Below, piece by piece: positions 24,925-37,852 of a DNA stretch of 64,000 bases; positions within the stretch are counted from its first letter, which is position 1, and each line of letters starts with the position of its first letter. The notes under the pieces were generated by a model. That model was not told where the DNA came from. It ran no database searches and saw nothing but the letters and a program-made list of their open reading frames with translations. The DNA lies in NCBI GenBank assembly GCA_947034895.1, contig OX344761.1, positions 29,214,863 through 29,278,862 on the forward strand. The letters are read 5' to 3'. This stretch comes from Rhytidiadelphus loreus. Taxonomy: Eukaryota; Streptophyta; Bryopsida; Hypnales; Hylocomiaceae. The position numbers and the translations under genes were made by a program.

Positions 24925-26146
24925 TTAACCCTTAAAGGACCGTCCATTAGATGGTTTTTGAGGCCTCTAAGAGACTGTGGGTTCCCCTGCTATGAGAACG
25001 CAGGGAACAGGACAGCTGGCCTGCCACCTCAACGTCTTGCGTGGTCGAGAGGCAACCAGGTCATTTCTGAAAATAAAATAAAATAAAAATCAACTTCTTT
25101 TACCATTTGAAGAATTTTTATTTTTTTATTTTTTTATATTTTTTTTTGATAGTCAGCTGTCCTTCACTGCGGGGAACAGTGAAGGGGAATTGCTTTGAAA
25201 CAGGCTCTCCCAGGCCTCAAAAAACATGTAATGACTATATTTTCACCAAAAATGCTCCCAAACTGCCATTTCTAGTACAAGTACCAAAATTTTGAAAAAA
25301 AACTTTTTTTGACATATCTAATTGTATGATCTTGTATTATATAGTATCAAAAACATGTGGTAAAAATTTCAGACATTTCCACTAGGCGGATTGCAAGATA
25401 TAAGCATTCAAATTAACTAAAATCATTTTTTTGACCTTGCAAAAAGCAGGGCAGCTGCACTTCACAAGCTCACATTTCTATGAAAAAATGACCTAAATGG
25501 TGGTGCTTCTTTGGATTTGTTTTCCTAGACAAGTTGGCCACATGCTTGAAAAATTTCAAATCATTTGGAATAGTACAACATATAGGAAAAAAATAGTAAA
25601 TAGGTAGTAGTGGAGAATGATTAAAAATACTAAATTATTTACAATTTAAATATGGAATTGAAAATTTCCAGTCCCAATGGCCAAAATGTTGTAATAATGT
25701 ATCTACATCCTATAATTTTATTTTTGTCCAAAAATATTGAAAATTGGGTAAGATAAAGGATTTCAAAGTTTATTTTAGAGTGGGAAATCCAAAACTGCCC
25801 GCAAACAAAAAATCCTCATAACTTTTGACTCATTGATCAAAATGGAATGATTAAAAGCTTTTTGTGTATATAAAACTCTAGAAAATCAATTTCAAATTTT
25901 TGTTTATGTAAAAAGTGATTTTTTCTGATCTGCCCGAACTGCCCAGTTACAAAAAAAAATAACATATTAGGCTATAACTTTTTACTCGTATTTCCAAATG
26001 TCATGAAATTTGGTGCATATGAAAGATATTCCTTGTTCCCACGTTTTATTAAAATTTCAGCATAAAATATGCAAATCTCCAATCACATGCACCTGCCCAA
26101 AATTTCTATACAACCAAAAAACACAGTCCGGTCCTTTAGGGGTTAA
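24925..26146 (+). mobile_element. Repeat family A, copy 2: 1.2-kb element bounded by TTAA
   Basis: The left border reads TTAA-CCCTTAAAGGACCG and the right border, on the opposite strand, TTAA-CCCCTAAAGGACCGG, giving inverted repeats of about 17 bp including the TTAA. The right half is shared with 1250-1803 and, inverted, with 36005-36600. No protein is encoded. TTAA target sites next to CCC-starting termini are the hallmark of piggyBac elements. That assignment is tentative because no transposase is present here and the TTAA could be part of the repeat itself. Confidence 0.55.
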
Positions 26147-26149
26147 ACC

Positions 26150-29100
26150 AACCCATACAAGAATCCAAAAGCAAACTCTGTCAAACTTTAAAGCACCTCC
26201 ACTTCATCTTTAGTCCATTGAATGTTCATTACATATCTAATTTCAAATCACTGATGTCCATTTTATGCCCACTTATAGGGGCGGTTTGAAGAAGACGGGG
26301 GCTTTTAGAGCACACTACCTTAGTCAAGAAAAGTGCTCTTGTACATAAGTAGAGGGTCACTTCAATGGCAATGGCATCGCTAGCATGTGGCAAATATAAA
26401 AGCAAAAGTTAAAATATAATTTTACTTTTTTGAAACAAATGGGATTCCATTGCAAAACACCAAATACAAAGCAATCAAGCCAAAAGGTTGGACAAAGAGA
26501 AGAAATAGAGAAGACCTTGATGAAAATATAAGGAACATGCCGTTGCTTGTTCCAAATGATCTCATCTACAACCCTAGTAGCAAGTATTGGGGAATGGAGC
26601 CAAACAACATTAAAAAAATTGAGACACTTTGATGTAAGCATTGGAAACAATTTTAAAATATATATTCTTTTGTACTTTCATAAAATAAATTAATATTTAA
26701 TGTTCATGAGTTGATGATCAAGCCACACTAATTTATTCTATCAATAAGAATGCCAAACAATAGAACCTGGTAGATTAGTGGTGCTTCAATTTTTTTTTAA
26801 TTAATTAATATAATATAGTAATATAAAATTGTATTATAATAGTCTAATATATTATGTATTGTACCAACTTTTGCAAAAATAACATTTTGCATGAGACACT
26901 CATTTTTCACCCTCACTAATAGAACAAATCAATCTACACTAATAATGAAATTTAGTGTTATGATTACTAAATATTAGTGCCTCATACAAAATTGTGTACC
27001 CTATCATGTAATTCATTCTAATTCACCCTCACTAAATAACACTATAGTGTTATTTATCCTATCATTTAATTCACTTTAGTTCTCAATAAGTTGACAGTTA
27101 GTGTTCATGTTGAATACTAATTTAGTGCAAAGTGAACCATCTTATTCCTAATTTTATGCTTTTTGGTGAAAATTTAGTTGACAATTAGTTTTCAAGTTGA
27201 CATTTAGTGTTGGTAACCCTTTAAAGTGTGGTTGACCATTTTTGGGTCGAATTGGGAGTATTTTCTTTCATATGGATGGATGGAGAACATATTCAATTGG
27301 ATGCCCAGAGAATGGATGTGGAGAATTATGTTTAGCTTTGGATGGGACAAAAATGGATTCATTTTGAGTTGGCATACAAAATTTGGGTCAATTTCTATAT
27401 TGAAAAGGAGGCTACAAGTTGTTATAAACAAAAAATCGAAACGGTCAAGCAATTCCAAAAAATTATATGAAGTGCCTATTACCAAGTACTCAACACTAGA
27501 ACAATCAAAACTAACATACTTGCAATCTTCTATAGCTTGCCTACACTAAATTTCTAAAAATGGAAAAAACAATCTCCACCTAAAATTGATGGACATTAAA
27601 GAGTTAACGTTACCAATATTGTTGTCATTTAGTATTAGAGTTTATAATTAGTGTTGCAAACACTAAATTTCATTATAACTATAGTTCTCATTTTGTGACA
27701 TTTCAATGCTCATTTTGGGTCTTTGAATCCAAATATGAATTCCAATTTTCAAATTCCATCCACAATAAATAATAGGTTTTGAGGTTTTATCAAGGTTTGA
27801 AATTTGAACCCCACACATGAATGCTTAAATCTATGCATTAGATGCTATATGAGGCCTCCGAGAGACTATTTGACCATGGTTCCCCATGCTGTGAACTACG
27901 GTAGAACAATTAGGTTATTTAATAGTAAAAATTAAAAAAAATTAAATTTTAAAAATTATTATTATTATTTTTGAAAATATTTTTTAAAAAAATTAATTTT
28001 TTTTTTGTGCAATCTGACGAGGCAATCTCTCGGCTACATCGGATTGTTGGTTCTGCGACGTTCTTATAGTTTGGGAACGTCCGGGAACTCACAATCTCTC
28101 AATGGGCTGAAAAAACATATAATGCTAATTTGTAATGTTAGTGCTTTACCAAAGTCACACTATTTCTTAAAATTATGATGCTCTTATAAAGTGAGAGGCA
28201 TGTCCAAAGAGAAGGTGACTTCTGTCCCAATCACTAGTGCTTTGATGACCATGTGGCGCTTAGTAAAACCCTAGTACCTACAACAGCCAATCCTATTCTT
28301 TGGGATTTTACTTTTTTTTCTTTGTAATCATTATGGAATTAAATTTTGTTCTTCTTCAAGTATTTGAAAAACTTTAATGGGGGATTTAAAGTGGAACTGT
28401 CTTAGAATCCCTCATCTACCTACCCTACCACACTCTTCAATATATAATAGATTGTTCCTTGCATTAGAGTTGTGGAGGCTTACTTGTTCTCATAGCCAAT
28501 CACAACTCCTACATCCCCTAGTGCATTTGTAGAAGACAATCTTGAAAGAAATGCATTAAGAAGAAAAAGAAGACACATTGTCTATAAAATAAGTGCACCT
28601 AATTGCGATGTGTTTGCAAAATTGTCTCATCTAAACTCTTGCCTAAAGTATAAGCCCTTGAAACATGAGAACTTAGGGTGCCTTTTGGATACACCTATTT
28701 TCATCACTTTGAAAAATTATAGTTTATCCGTACATTGTCAAAAATGTATGTGAAGGGAATCTTGAATTCCCTTTCGACTCCCAACAAGATCTAACAAAAT
28801 CTTAGATAGTTTAATAAGATGAACAATTGCTTGAATGCTTATTTGGACACTTTTAGGTGCAACTAAGTTAGTTTAGGTTTATTCTCTAAGACTTTTGTGT
28901 ATTAGTTGTAAATTATAGGTACAAACAACCATAAACAATTAAATTGTTAGCATTCTAACATAGGGCTTGGTTGGTGATAGATACATTTAAGAAAAAGTTC
29001 AAGCCAACAATGGGCCATGAGTTTTATTGGCAATTACAAAAATATTTTTTAATTTTTTTCCAATAAAAAAATTATTATTATGTTGTTGTTTCCTGTATTT

Positions 29101-32100
29101 GCACTACAGTCGAAAATCAAATAGTTTTGCAACAACCTTCTTCATGGTTTAGATTTTTTTGTAATGGAGAGGTGCTATCATGTGAGCCTAAAAGACTATA
29201 CACCTATGTTATAGGTGTCTATATTGTAGAAACCTTCTATTATTATAGGATATATATGTTATAGACACCTATAATTATAGGTGTTTATACTATAAGCACC
29301 TTCAATGGTTGTAGGATATCTACCCATACATATGCTCAAGGTTCATGCTCATTGTAGTATTTGATGGTATAGAGGTTCAATTATGTGCACAACAAAAATT
29401 CTACTCCAAGAGGGTTCAAAGTTTGTTGACCTCATTTTGTAGGAATGAAAAGATGTTTCTTTCTTCACTTCAAACATTATAATCTTTCCATCCACATGGT
29501 CAAATGGGTTGAATTTTTTTCAAATATTGTCTACTACACTTATGTACAATTCTGTATGGTTGAAGTTCAAATTTAGGTTCAATTTTGACCAATGCAGGAA
29601 CAAAGGGCAGTTTTTGACTATACAATGGCAGTTTTTGCTCTTGAAAAAAAAAAAAAAAAAACGTTTCTTTTGAGAGTAAATAATTTGATTTCAAGAGGTA
29701 AAAAAGGGCAACCAAACTGAACTGAAATTCAACCTTTCTCAAAAGTTATGTAATAAGTTGTTGTACTTCAACCTTATAAAGCTTTCAGTTCTTCAAAACT
29801 TCCAAAAAGTTGATGTACATAAAATTCACCGTAACACCAACTTCACTTTAAATTTGTGAAGTGTACTGTACCTTGGGATACGGTTGGCCTTCCTTTTGTA
29901 TTTGGTCTAAAGATGTTGACTTAGTAATCTACAATTCTTGTCTGTGTAATCATGTTTAACTTATTACATGGTGACTAAGAATTTTGAATTTGGGTACAAT
30001 TTATTCTGAATTTTTTTGGTAACATGGTTATTTATAGAGATATTTTATAGTAATATATTGACCAAATCCATGCCATAAGATCATTTATTCAAATAAAATA
30101 TTAATCCATTATGTTTGAGGCAATTTTTGATGTATGTACGAGAAACTCGAAGATTATTTAGTATATTCATAATTCAGTGTTCTGTCAGTACTTAAACTCT
30201 GTAACTAAGTAGCTTTGGTTGTTTGAACTTTTGCTCAAAATGTACCATGCATTCAAGCCACTCTCATGAAGGCAGACGTCCAATTTTTTTTTGTGGAATT
30301 CCAATTTTTTTCCAAGAGTCAAACATTGGATAACTTACATACCATCTATCATTTGCCTTGCCATGATTAAAATTGTGCGTGTCGTTTCCTTTCAGTTGAA
30401 GGCAAAAAAAATGGCAATGATATGAGCTTTTTGAAAGAGAATATTCCAAGAAACCTGGAGCTGAAAAACGAGATTCAGAATACACGTGTGCTGTTGAAAA
30501 ATATATTCAATATGGGAAGGAATATGCACACTATGAAAAAGCCTGAAATTCTCACCTGCCAAGGTTCCACTGGGATTCGATGTAAGGTCTCTCACCAACC
30601 ATTTGCCACTAGCTAGAATAAAATAGAGTTCTTCAAACATGCTGCTCGTGGATGTAAATATGACAAAGCATCAACACTAGTTTTCAAAAGGAACCAGAGC
30701 AAGTTGAAGAGTTCTTTGAAGCAATCAAATGAGAGTTGAAGCATTTTGAGCTTCAAGGATGTCCAATTAAGGGGAGTAGGCTCAATAATAGATGTTTCTA
30801 TGACCTCAACTTTGAAAATTTGTAGTATATAGGAAATTGAAAAATTGAGTCTATGTTTTGTTCAGTTTCTCTTCAAGTGCTATAGTTTGAAAATGAGCAG
30901 GCAAATTCCAAATGAGTGAATATGAATGTTGAAGTATCTTGCACATACTATAATCTAAGAAAAAATTGAAGCAAAAAGCATTTACAGTTTGGAAGTAAAT
31001 GAATTTCAAAGCTAACCACCTATGTTGACTCAATTGTTTGACCGGTTTTCAAAATCACTTTAGAAATTGTCAAAAGCATATGGTTGTTGTCAAATCATTT
31101 AAATCACATCTATAATCTAAACAAATGTATTGTATAAGTGCACATCCTTACAAACAAACATCTTGGGTTCAAAAAGATTATGGCAAAAAAATTCAAAGTG
31201 GATGCATCAACATTTTAAATTTCAACCTATAGATCATCTATGACAATAATGAGGTCTCAAATCTTTGATTAATTAAGAATCTTCAAATTCCATTCAAATT
31301 AATAATATCTATATTTTTCTATAACTTATCATTTTTTAAAGCGTTCATATGTCAAATTTTTACAATACCAATGAAGTTGGGTCTAAGAAATGACATACAA
31401 CATAGACTCAATTTTTAGAGTTATTGTATTCAAACATATTCTATAATTCTCAAACCTATTACATTCACTTTTGCTTTCATTTGTTGCCATTATGATATGA
31501 TATTTTCTTAAATTGTATTTAGAATTGTTGGTTTGAAAAAAAAAGGTATTTGTTATAGGTGTGGATAATTTTTATCACTTTTTTTCAAAGGAAATGATGT
31601 CCATTAGAAAGAAAGAAAATTAGAGAAAGAAAAAATAAACTTTTAATACTATGTTTTCAAGATATTACCTTCGGAGTGTCACAAAAATTATAATTTTAAA
31701 TTTTTTGGAAAAAACAAAAACTGAAAAATTCAAGTTTGACACTAAATCTACACTCCTCAAGCAAGTTTGTTCTTTAACCCTTGATGATCCAAGCGACCAT
31801 TTTCTTGGTCACTACCCCTCTTTTTTGAGTTGCCCGTTTTCAAATTTGAGTTTTTTCTAAAATGAAAATTAATTCTAGAAATAGACTGCTTCATAAATCC
31901 ATTGGTGGTAATTTCATTAAATTCCAAGTTAAACTCAGCCTTGTGGAATTTTTTAAGTTGAGTGGTGTAGTATAGTTTACAACTCATTTTTTGGGGTTCA
32001 ATTTGGACATGCTGGACTAAAAAGTTAACCAACCAATGTAGTTGCTGCCCACCTCAAAAGGGTCAAATCCACTTTGAAAAGGGCAAATCTAAGGAGCTCA

Positions 32101-32600
32101 AGGAAAAGACAAATGTGAAGTGTCCCATTCTTATTTTTCTTACAAACACTAAGTTACTCTCATTTCAGTGACCACTATGTATTGCAAACTCCACCATGAA
32201 TTGGAAAATGCTCTAAATGTTGTGAAATTTTGATGAGCATTCTCACAATGCAAAAATATGAGGCTTGAACAATGCTGCGAGACAACATCCAATAGGTGCA
32301 ATTACACTTAAAGAATTATTAATTTTTTTTCCAAGAACCGATGTGCCACATTAGTTTGGCGATTCTAAACATTTAAAAAAAAAATTCTTAAATTTTTTCC
32401 CCTTGTATTTGCACTAGGGGCCGAAAGTTAAACAGCCTTGTTTTGGCCTCAAATTTTTTGTAATGACTCTCTTGTCTTTCACTGAGCACAAAAAGCTCAT
32501 CATTTCAAAATATTCTCACTAGATATGCTCCTTCAAAGTGTGCTACCTTGTTTTTCCATTGACCCAAATAAAACTTCAAACTTAAATATCTACTAAATTA
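26150..32600. other. AT-rich intergenic DNA, mostly decayed repeats
   Basis: No gene is recognised over about 6.4 kb. A plus-strand ORF at 30422-30616 (starting MSFLKENIPRNLELKN) has somewhat higher GC and may be a gene fragment, but I cannot name it. Around 29170-29340 a GCTATCATGTGAGCC motif and repeated 'ctataattataggtg' text resemble 11893-12100. Around 27850-27900 a 'gaggcctccgagagact' motif recalls the start of family A copy 2. Confidence 0.45.
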
Positions 32601-32619
32601 TGCGCTCAAATGCCCGAGG

Positions 32620-33170
32620 CACCACATTTTGGTGTCAACAAAACTTTAAAGTTAAATAAAACCTTACAAGTTACTAATTTTAGTAGTTTATATTTTTCAA
32701 AAAGAATTTTTGAAGTCTAGTTTTAGCATCAAAAATTTAATTTTGAAAAAGAATTATTATGGTTTTTTTTATTCAAAATTTTGTGCATGGGTATCCATTG
32801 CAAATCTTGATTTTGTAGTGTTGAGGGTTAATGGAAATGAGCTTGAAATACACTAGATCTTGGAGAAAAAACCACATTAGAAATTCACTTTAAAAAGTTG
32901 TTGAGTAGAATTTGAGAAGCTGTAAATTTTGATTGGAGTTATGCAAATTATGCCCTTTGAGCTCATATTTTTTTGATGACCAATTTTTTAGGTTTGACTT
33001 GTGAAAAGAAGATTGAAAGCCTTCAAACCACTTTCACAATTTTTACACGCTCATGATCAAACATTCTAATCTTTCAATCTACAAATGATATTGTTGTGTT
33101 TTCTTTTCATATGTGATCTCTAACATGTCTAGTTTGAATTTGTATGGTTACAATTAAAAAAAAAAATTGA
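32620..33170 (-). repeat. Dispersed repeat family B, copy 2 (inverted)
   Basis: This is the reverse complement of the block at 2570-3150 and, more distantly, of 47330-47970. The shared border is 'ggtgcctcgggca' at the left on the plus strand, and 'gtatggttacaat' marks the right. Divergence is substantial. No coding frame is seen. Confidence 0.55.
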
Positions 33171-33545
33171 TACAATTTATCAAAATGTTGTCTTTTGTTC
33201 AATTTAGAGCAAATTCCTAGAAGCTCAAAAAAGGCTTTGGATATTTAGAGGTTAACATGATTTGCCAAAAATTATAAGAATCCTTTAAATCAAATACAAA
33301 TGTCACTTAACCCTTTGCCATCAAAAAAAGATTTTGATGGCCTAATGAAGAAATTACTTCAATGACTTTTGTAGGAACAAAGGTTGGAGAAGTCATTTTT
33401 ATATTGAAATCAATTGTCCACCATGAATCCTCAAAGAGTATGGGGTAATTTGAAAATGAGAGTTTGACCACCCGTTGTCAAATTGTTAAAATTATGTTTG
33501 ATGTAGAATTTTAGATCTCGTTTATTCATAGTAGAATAACTTTCT

Positions 33546-34624
33546 CTTGAGGGGTGCACTTAAGATAAACCAACCTATGACGCGCATATTGCCTGATGTG
33601 GTATGAAGCAAGAAGTTAGTGACAAAGGGATCAATTTTCACTGTAGAAGACTTAAGAAACATCAAAGGTGGTCCAAATTATTATTTTGGATGACCACATC
33701 AATTTCATTTCAATTAACAAGGCAAAGTTCCATGACAGGCCATAGACTGGGTAATAACCATCAAAAATAGTACTACTTCAGGGCAACCATGTGCCCATAA
33801 TCAACATGAGTATGCCTATGACAATCCATAATGGACTCAATCTAGACTAACAAGAGAAGGAATAAAATAATAACTTTTATAACAAGTTTACATTGGAAAA
33901 GTATAAGTATCCTACGACAATTACTAATAAATCCATGACCATCTTCTAAGGCATTAATGTGGCAACAAATCACCTTAATGCAGTTGAATTCCATTTATTA
34001 AAAAAGAAACTCCTATGGGTGGGGATTTTCTAGGTGACTGTATTAGAAACATGGCATGTCATGGGCTAGTTTACTTTAGTTCTACTATAACAAACCACGT
34101 GTGAAGAAGTGGTTTCTAATAAATTGTAATCTCAACCTAAAATTTTGAGCATTGTTTAATAATGACTATAAGTTTCTATTGCCAAAATTTCCAACTCAAA
34201 TAAAATATGAAATGATTTCTAGAAGAGGTTGAAAATGAACTAAAATGGCATGTTTTTCAACTCAAATAATTATAGAGAACACATTTAGATGACCATTTGA
34301 ATCAATATTCAACTCAAAATGAACTTTCAATAGAGAATTATTTTTAGGAATTTTTTGTTCATTTTTAAGACAAATTTTTCTTATATAATATAGGGGTGTG
34401 AAAGTTATTTTTCAGTTCTACAGTGTATATTTTTACTTCAAAAATTTGTAACTAATTATTATTAAAAAATAAAATATCAATAATTCAAAACATAAACTTT
34501 CAAAGTAGGAAAATCTATTCATATTTTTTTAATTTTGTTTTATTTAAAATTCAAAAAGTATATAGGGGGTCCAAAGTTTTGTTTGCACATGGTTTCTAAT
34601 GGATAGTCTAAGTGCCCCCCTGAG
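33546..34624. mobile_element. Element family C, copy 1 (about 566 bp plus a nested 513-bp insertion)
   Basis: The ends CTTGAGGGGTGCACTTA and, on the other strand, CTCAGGGGGGCACTTAGACT form imperfect inverted repeats. The flanks carry the identical eight bases AACTTTCT (33538-33545 and 34625-34632). The body matches 49563-50135 closely (same strand) and 61112-61694 distantly (opposite strand). It is longer than those because another element sits at 33563-34075. An 8-bp duplication fits hAT-like elements; a 9-bp-type Mutator relative cannot be excluded. There is no coding capacity. Confidence 0.85.
33563..34075. mobile_element. 513-bp Harbinger-like MITE nested in family C copy 1
   Basis: The insertion is flanked by TTA on both sides (33560-33562 and 34076-34078). 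The ends, AGATAAACCAACCTATGAC and on the other strand AGTAAACTAGCCCATGAC, are imperfect inverted repeats. Family C copies at 49563 and 61112 lack this segment exactly, which confirms the borders. A 3-bp TTA duplication is typical of PIF/Harbinger elements. No protein is encoded. Confidence 0.8.
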
Positions 34625-34639
34625 AACTTTCTTCAAAAA

Positions 34640-35035
34640 AATTGAACTAAAAGAAGTTGATAAATTAATCTAAATTTCACCTTCAAAAATCTGTTTGAGA
34701 TTTCAAGCCTCGAATCAAAAGTTATGGACAAAATTCAAGAGATGTTTTTAAATGTAAAAGAAAATGTCCCTTCTACCCCCTCTTTGAAATTTGTTCATAA
34801 CTTTTCATTGGAAGTTAAAAATCTCAAACGTATTATTGGATATGAAATTTAATTTGATTTGCCAACATTTTAAGTTCAATTTTAAGAAAAAGAAGTTATT
34901 CTACTATGCCTAAATGAGGTCTAAAATTCTACTTCAAATACAATTCTTTTTATAGGTTAGAAATAAAAATAGGAAAAATGATTGATGAATAATTAGTTAG
35001 CCTAATTCACGAGCATGGGCAACCCAGGTTCCCAG
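34640..35035. other. AT-rich spacer, no gene seen
   Basis: Only homopolymer-rich sequence is present here. Just before the next MITE the bases 'ggttcccaggttccca' (about 35028-35043) form a short local duplication that overlaps the MITE's target site. Confidence 0.4.
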
Positions 35036-35045
35036 GTTCCCAAGG

Positions 35046-35268
35046 CACAGGGAGAATTGACCCCCTCATTGCCCCGGTCAACTTTGGTTTGAAAAAAAAG
35101 CCCCCTATGTTGTGCCAATGTTTTGGTAATTCTTGCATCTCCACATAGTAGTATGGGGCCTCTGATTGCAAATATGAATTCAGAATTAAAAAAAAAATTA
35201 AACCTTGCAAATAAAAAATTCGAGGGTTTGTCCTGGAGGGGCAATGAGGGGGTCAATTCACCCTGGCC
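35046..35268. mobile_element. 223-bp MITE with 10-bp target duplication, copy 2
   Basis: This copy is about 90 percent identical by eye to 12162-12386 and in the same orientation. It is flanked by GTTCCCAAGG on both sides (35036-35045 and 35269-35278), different from the duplication at copy 1, so the two are independent insertions. Inner parts of the terminal repeats (ATTGACCCCCTCATTGCCCC) are perfectly preserved, which suggests a fairly recent arrival. Confidence 0.85.
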
Positions 35269-36004
35269 GTTCCCAAGGGGATCGAATGGTACTGTATTCA
35301 GAGATAATTGGATAAAAAGGGATAAAAACAATTTGGAGGGGATTTTTTGGCATGAAATGCTGCCTTGCTCAATGGCTGAAGTTGTTGAATTTCTACAGAA
35401 TGCTTGGATGGTATCATCTTCTCTGGATGAATTTACACTTTTTAATAAATGAATGCATTTTCATCCGTGATTTTTATTTTTCATCCACTGAGTATGACTG
35501 CATCATTCTTGTCAAGATCTCTTCTGCACTAGTAAGAAAATAAAATATGAAACCATAGAGGAACCGTTTGTTGCCTTTGCTTTACATCGTCAGAAAAAAC
35601 TACCTTGAGGAAGTTAGCATAGCTACCTTACTTTACTTGAAAAATGAGCTAGCGTTGCTAGTTCATAGATTATATTACAGTAGCCCCACAAGTTTCTCAT
35701 GGAGGTGGGGACATCCTACAATATCCACTTCCATATATGGAAACATTTAGTTGTACAACTTGCCCCTTTATAATGGACCTTTAATCTCGAAAGGATGAGG
35801 TGGAACTTTTTTTTGCAACACAACATTTTTGGTCAACCATTTATGAAGGGAATTTCCTTTTTTCTTCTTTGAAATTTTCACACAACATGTGGTCAAGGAA
35901 TTTCTCATAACTTTTGACTACATAGATAAAAAAAAAGGGAATCATATGATATATAGTTCTTTTCTCAAAATGGCTGGCTTCAATACCTTAAAAAAAATTA
36001 CTTC

Positions 36005-36600
36005 TTAAACCCCTAAAGCCCGGAGGCATATTTTGGGCAGAAATGTGAAAAATTGTCACTTTTTAGGGCAGTGAGAAAAAAATGAAAAAAAAGTTTTTTT
36101 TCAAAATTCAATCATACAAATTTTTACTAGACTTCTACAGGAATGTATGGAAAAAATTTCAAAAACTTTGACCGCACGAATTGAAAGATTTAGTTTGTAG
36201 GCAGGCATGGAGTCTCTACTCTAAAATAAACTTACAAGTTCTTTATTGAACTCAATTTTCAATATTTTTGGAAAAAACAAACACACATAGGATGTAGATT
36301 GTATATTACAACATTACAATTGTTGGGATTGAAAATTTTCAATTGTATAACTAAATTTGTAACAACTTTAGTATTTTTAATCATAATCATACTCTACCTC
36401 TTTTTGTTTACTATTTTTTTCAAGCACAAGTACAAAATATTTTTTGTTGAAATATTTTATATGTATTCCCAACTTATTTCTTCAATGCATTGTGGAAAGT
36501 TGCAAGTTGTAGGATCTACACATTCTCGGGTAAAAATCTATTTTTCTCAAATTGTGACTTCTTCAACCAATTCTTTTTACATGAATTCCATATTTTCAGA
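36005..36600 (-). repeat. Dispersed repeat family A, copy 3 (inverted)
   Basis: The left border on the plus strand reads TTAA-ACCCCTAAAGCCCGG. The body is the reverse complement of family A, including 'ctctactctaaaataaac' and 'caatatttttggaaaaaa'. Upstream, 35800-36004 also resembles (inverted) the 1600-1775 part of copy 1, so two related fragments abut here. No coding frame was found. Confidence 0.5.
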
Positions 36601-36619
36601 TTTTATCATTTGTGAAAAA

Positions 36620-37840
36620 TAGTTTGTTCATGAGTTTTAATTGGAACAGAACCCCAAATCTTTGCCCTCCAAAGAAGGCTCAGAAGACTCAAATAATGGA
36701 GCCCTAGGAACATAGCCTCCCATAGTATAGCTAGTTGGATTTTTCTATCAAGAAAGAATCCAAAGAGCCTCTTAGGCATCAGGTTGATTTCAATATCTCA
36801 CAAGAGCTTATTTACCTCTGCTATGGTGTCCACAGATTTTTCAACCCATGTGATATAAGCTTAGGTAGCAGGTGCTATTGGATATCTATGGCGCTATTTT
36901 ATAGAGAAAGATTCTATAAAATTGCAAGTCCATGACAAATCACCGTGCCCAGAAGTTGCCATGACCCAAAAAATGGTGCAGTGGATTCAGAACTTGAAGG
37001 CATTGAAAGTTGGAAGTCATCGTGATCATAATTGATTGAGCTCGCTTTACTATGAGTTGAAATCCAGCTCTTAAGAATGAATTGGTTACTACAATCTGGG
37101 AATGTATACAAGAATACAACAATTCAGTAGGCTGGCATGGAAGAAACCATTGAAAATATGAAGAAGAATTGTCTCCAGGCGCCTTTCAGCTTCTTTGCAG
37201 CTTCATTTTGATTCGAAGTGCCCAATACACAGGGTCTTCTTTGGAAGGTTTTCAAAAGTTGAGCTCTTTTCCTTGCAATGGAATTTCAGTTTATTGAGCC
37301 AAAAAATAAGAAGATAATAAAATAGACTTCTGCTTCTTCTTATCTGTACTAACTACTAAGTTGTGACCATCATTTGTTCATCATGTCCCCAGTGCACCAC
37401 ATATGTATACCACCAGAAAATCCTAGTCCCACAAATCACTACTGTTTACTGATTTATGATTATGTATTCATATGCAATCGGTATATTATAATATGGTGGT
37501 GTACAAGAATGCTATAAATGTAGTGTAATCTGTAGTATCCGAATACAACATTCACTTGTGCAAGCAAATATTTGTACCAGAAAGACCATTTGGGACATTC
37601 AGGCTGTAAATATTGTACCATCTTTACTGGTCTCAAATTTAGGTTACATCTCAAAATGAGTTACCAGCGATCATGCTCTATTTGACTAAGCTCAACGGGA
37701 TAGCATCAACGGTACCAACTGTAACGAGTGTTCACACCATGAGCCAAAGTAACCCTTCAGTAAATTTATCAGCTCCGACCCTTGTCTCGCCAAAAAAGAA
37801 ACAGGTTACATGAAACCTGGTTACCGGTAAACATATACCC
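36620..37840. other. Intergenic DNA and likely 3' flank of the gene at 37853
   Basis: No coding segment is recognised. The part next to 37853 probably holds the 3' UTR of the minus-strand gene that ends there. Short ORFs on both strands (for example plus 36735-36935) lack any recognisable feature. Confidence 0.4.
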
Positions 37841-37852
37841 TGGGAAATTCTC

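Noticed and set aside
35002..35452. 109-residue frames on both strands near 35 kb
   Set aside because: They read through the inverted-repeat ends of the 223-bp MITE and its flanks; the same peptide text recurs at the 12.2-kb copy.
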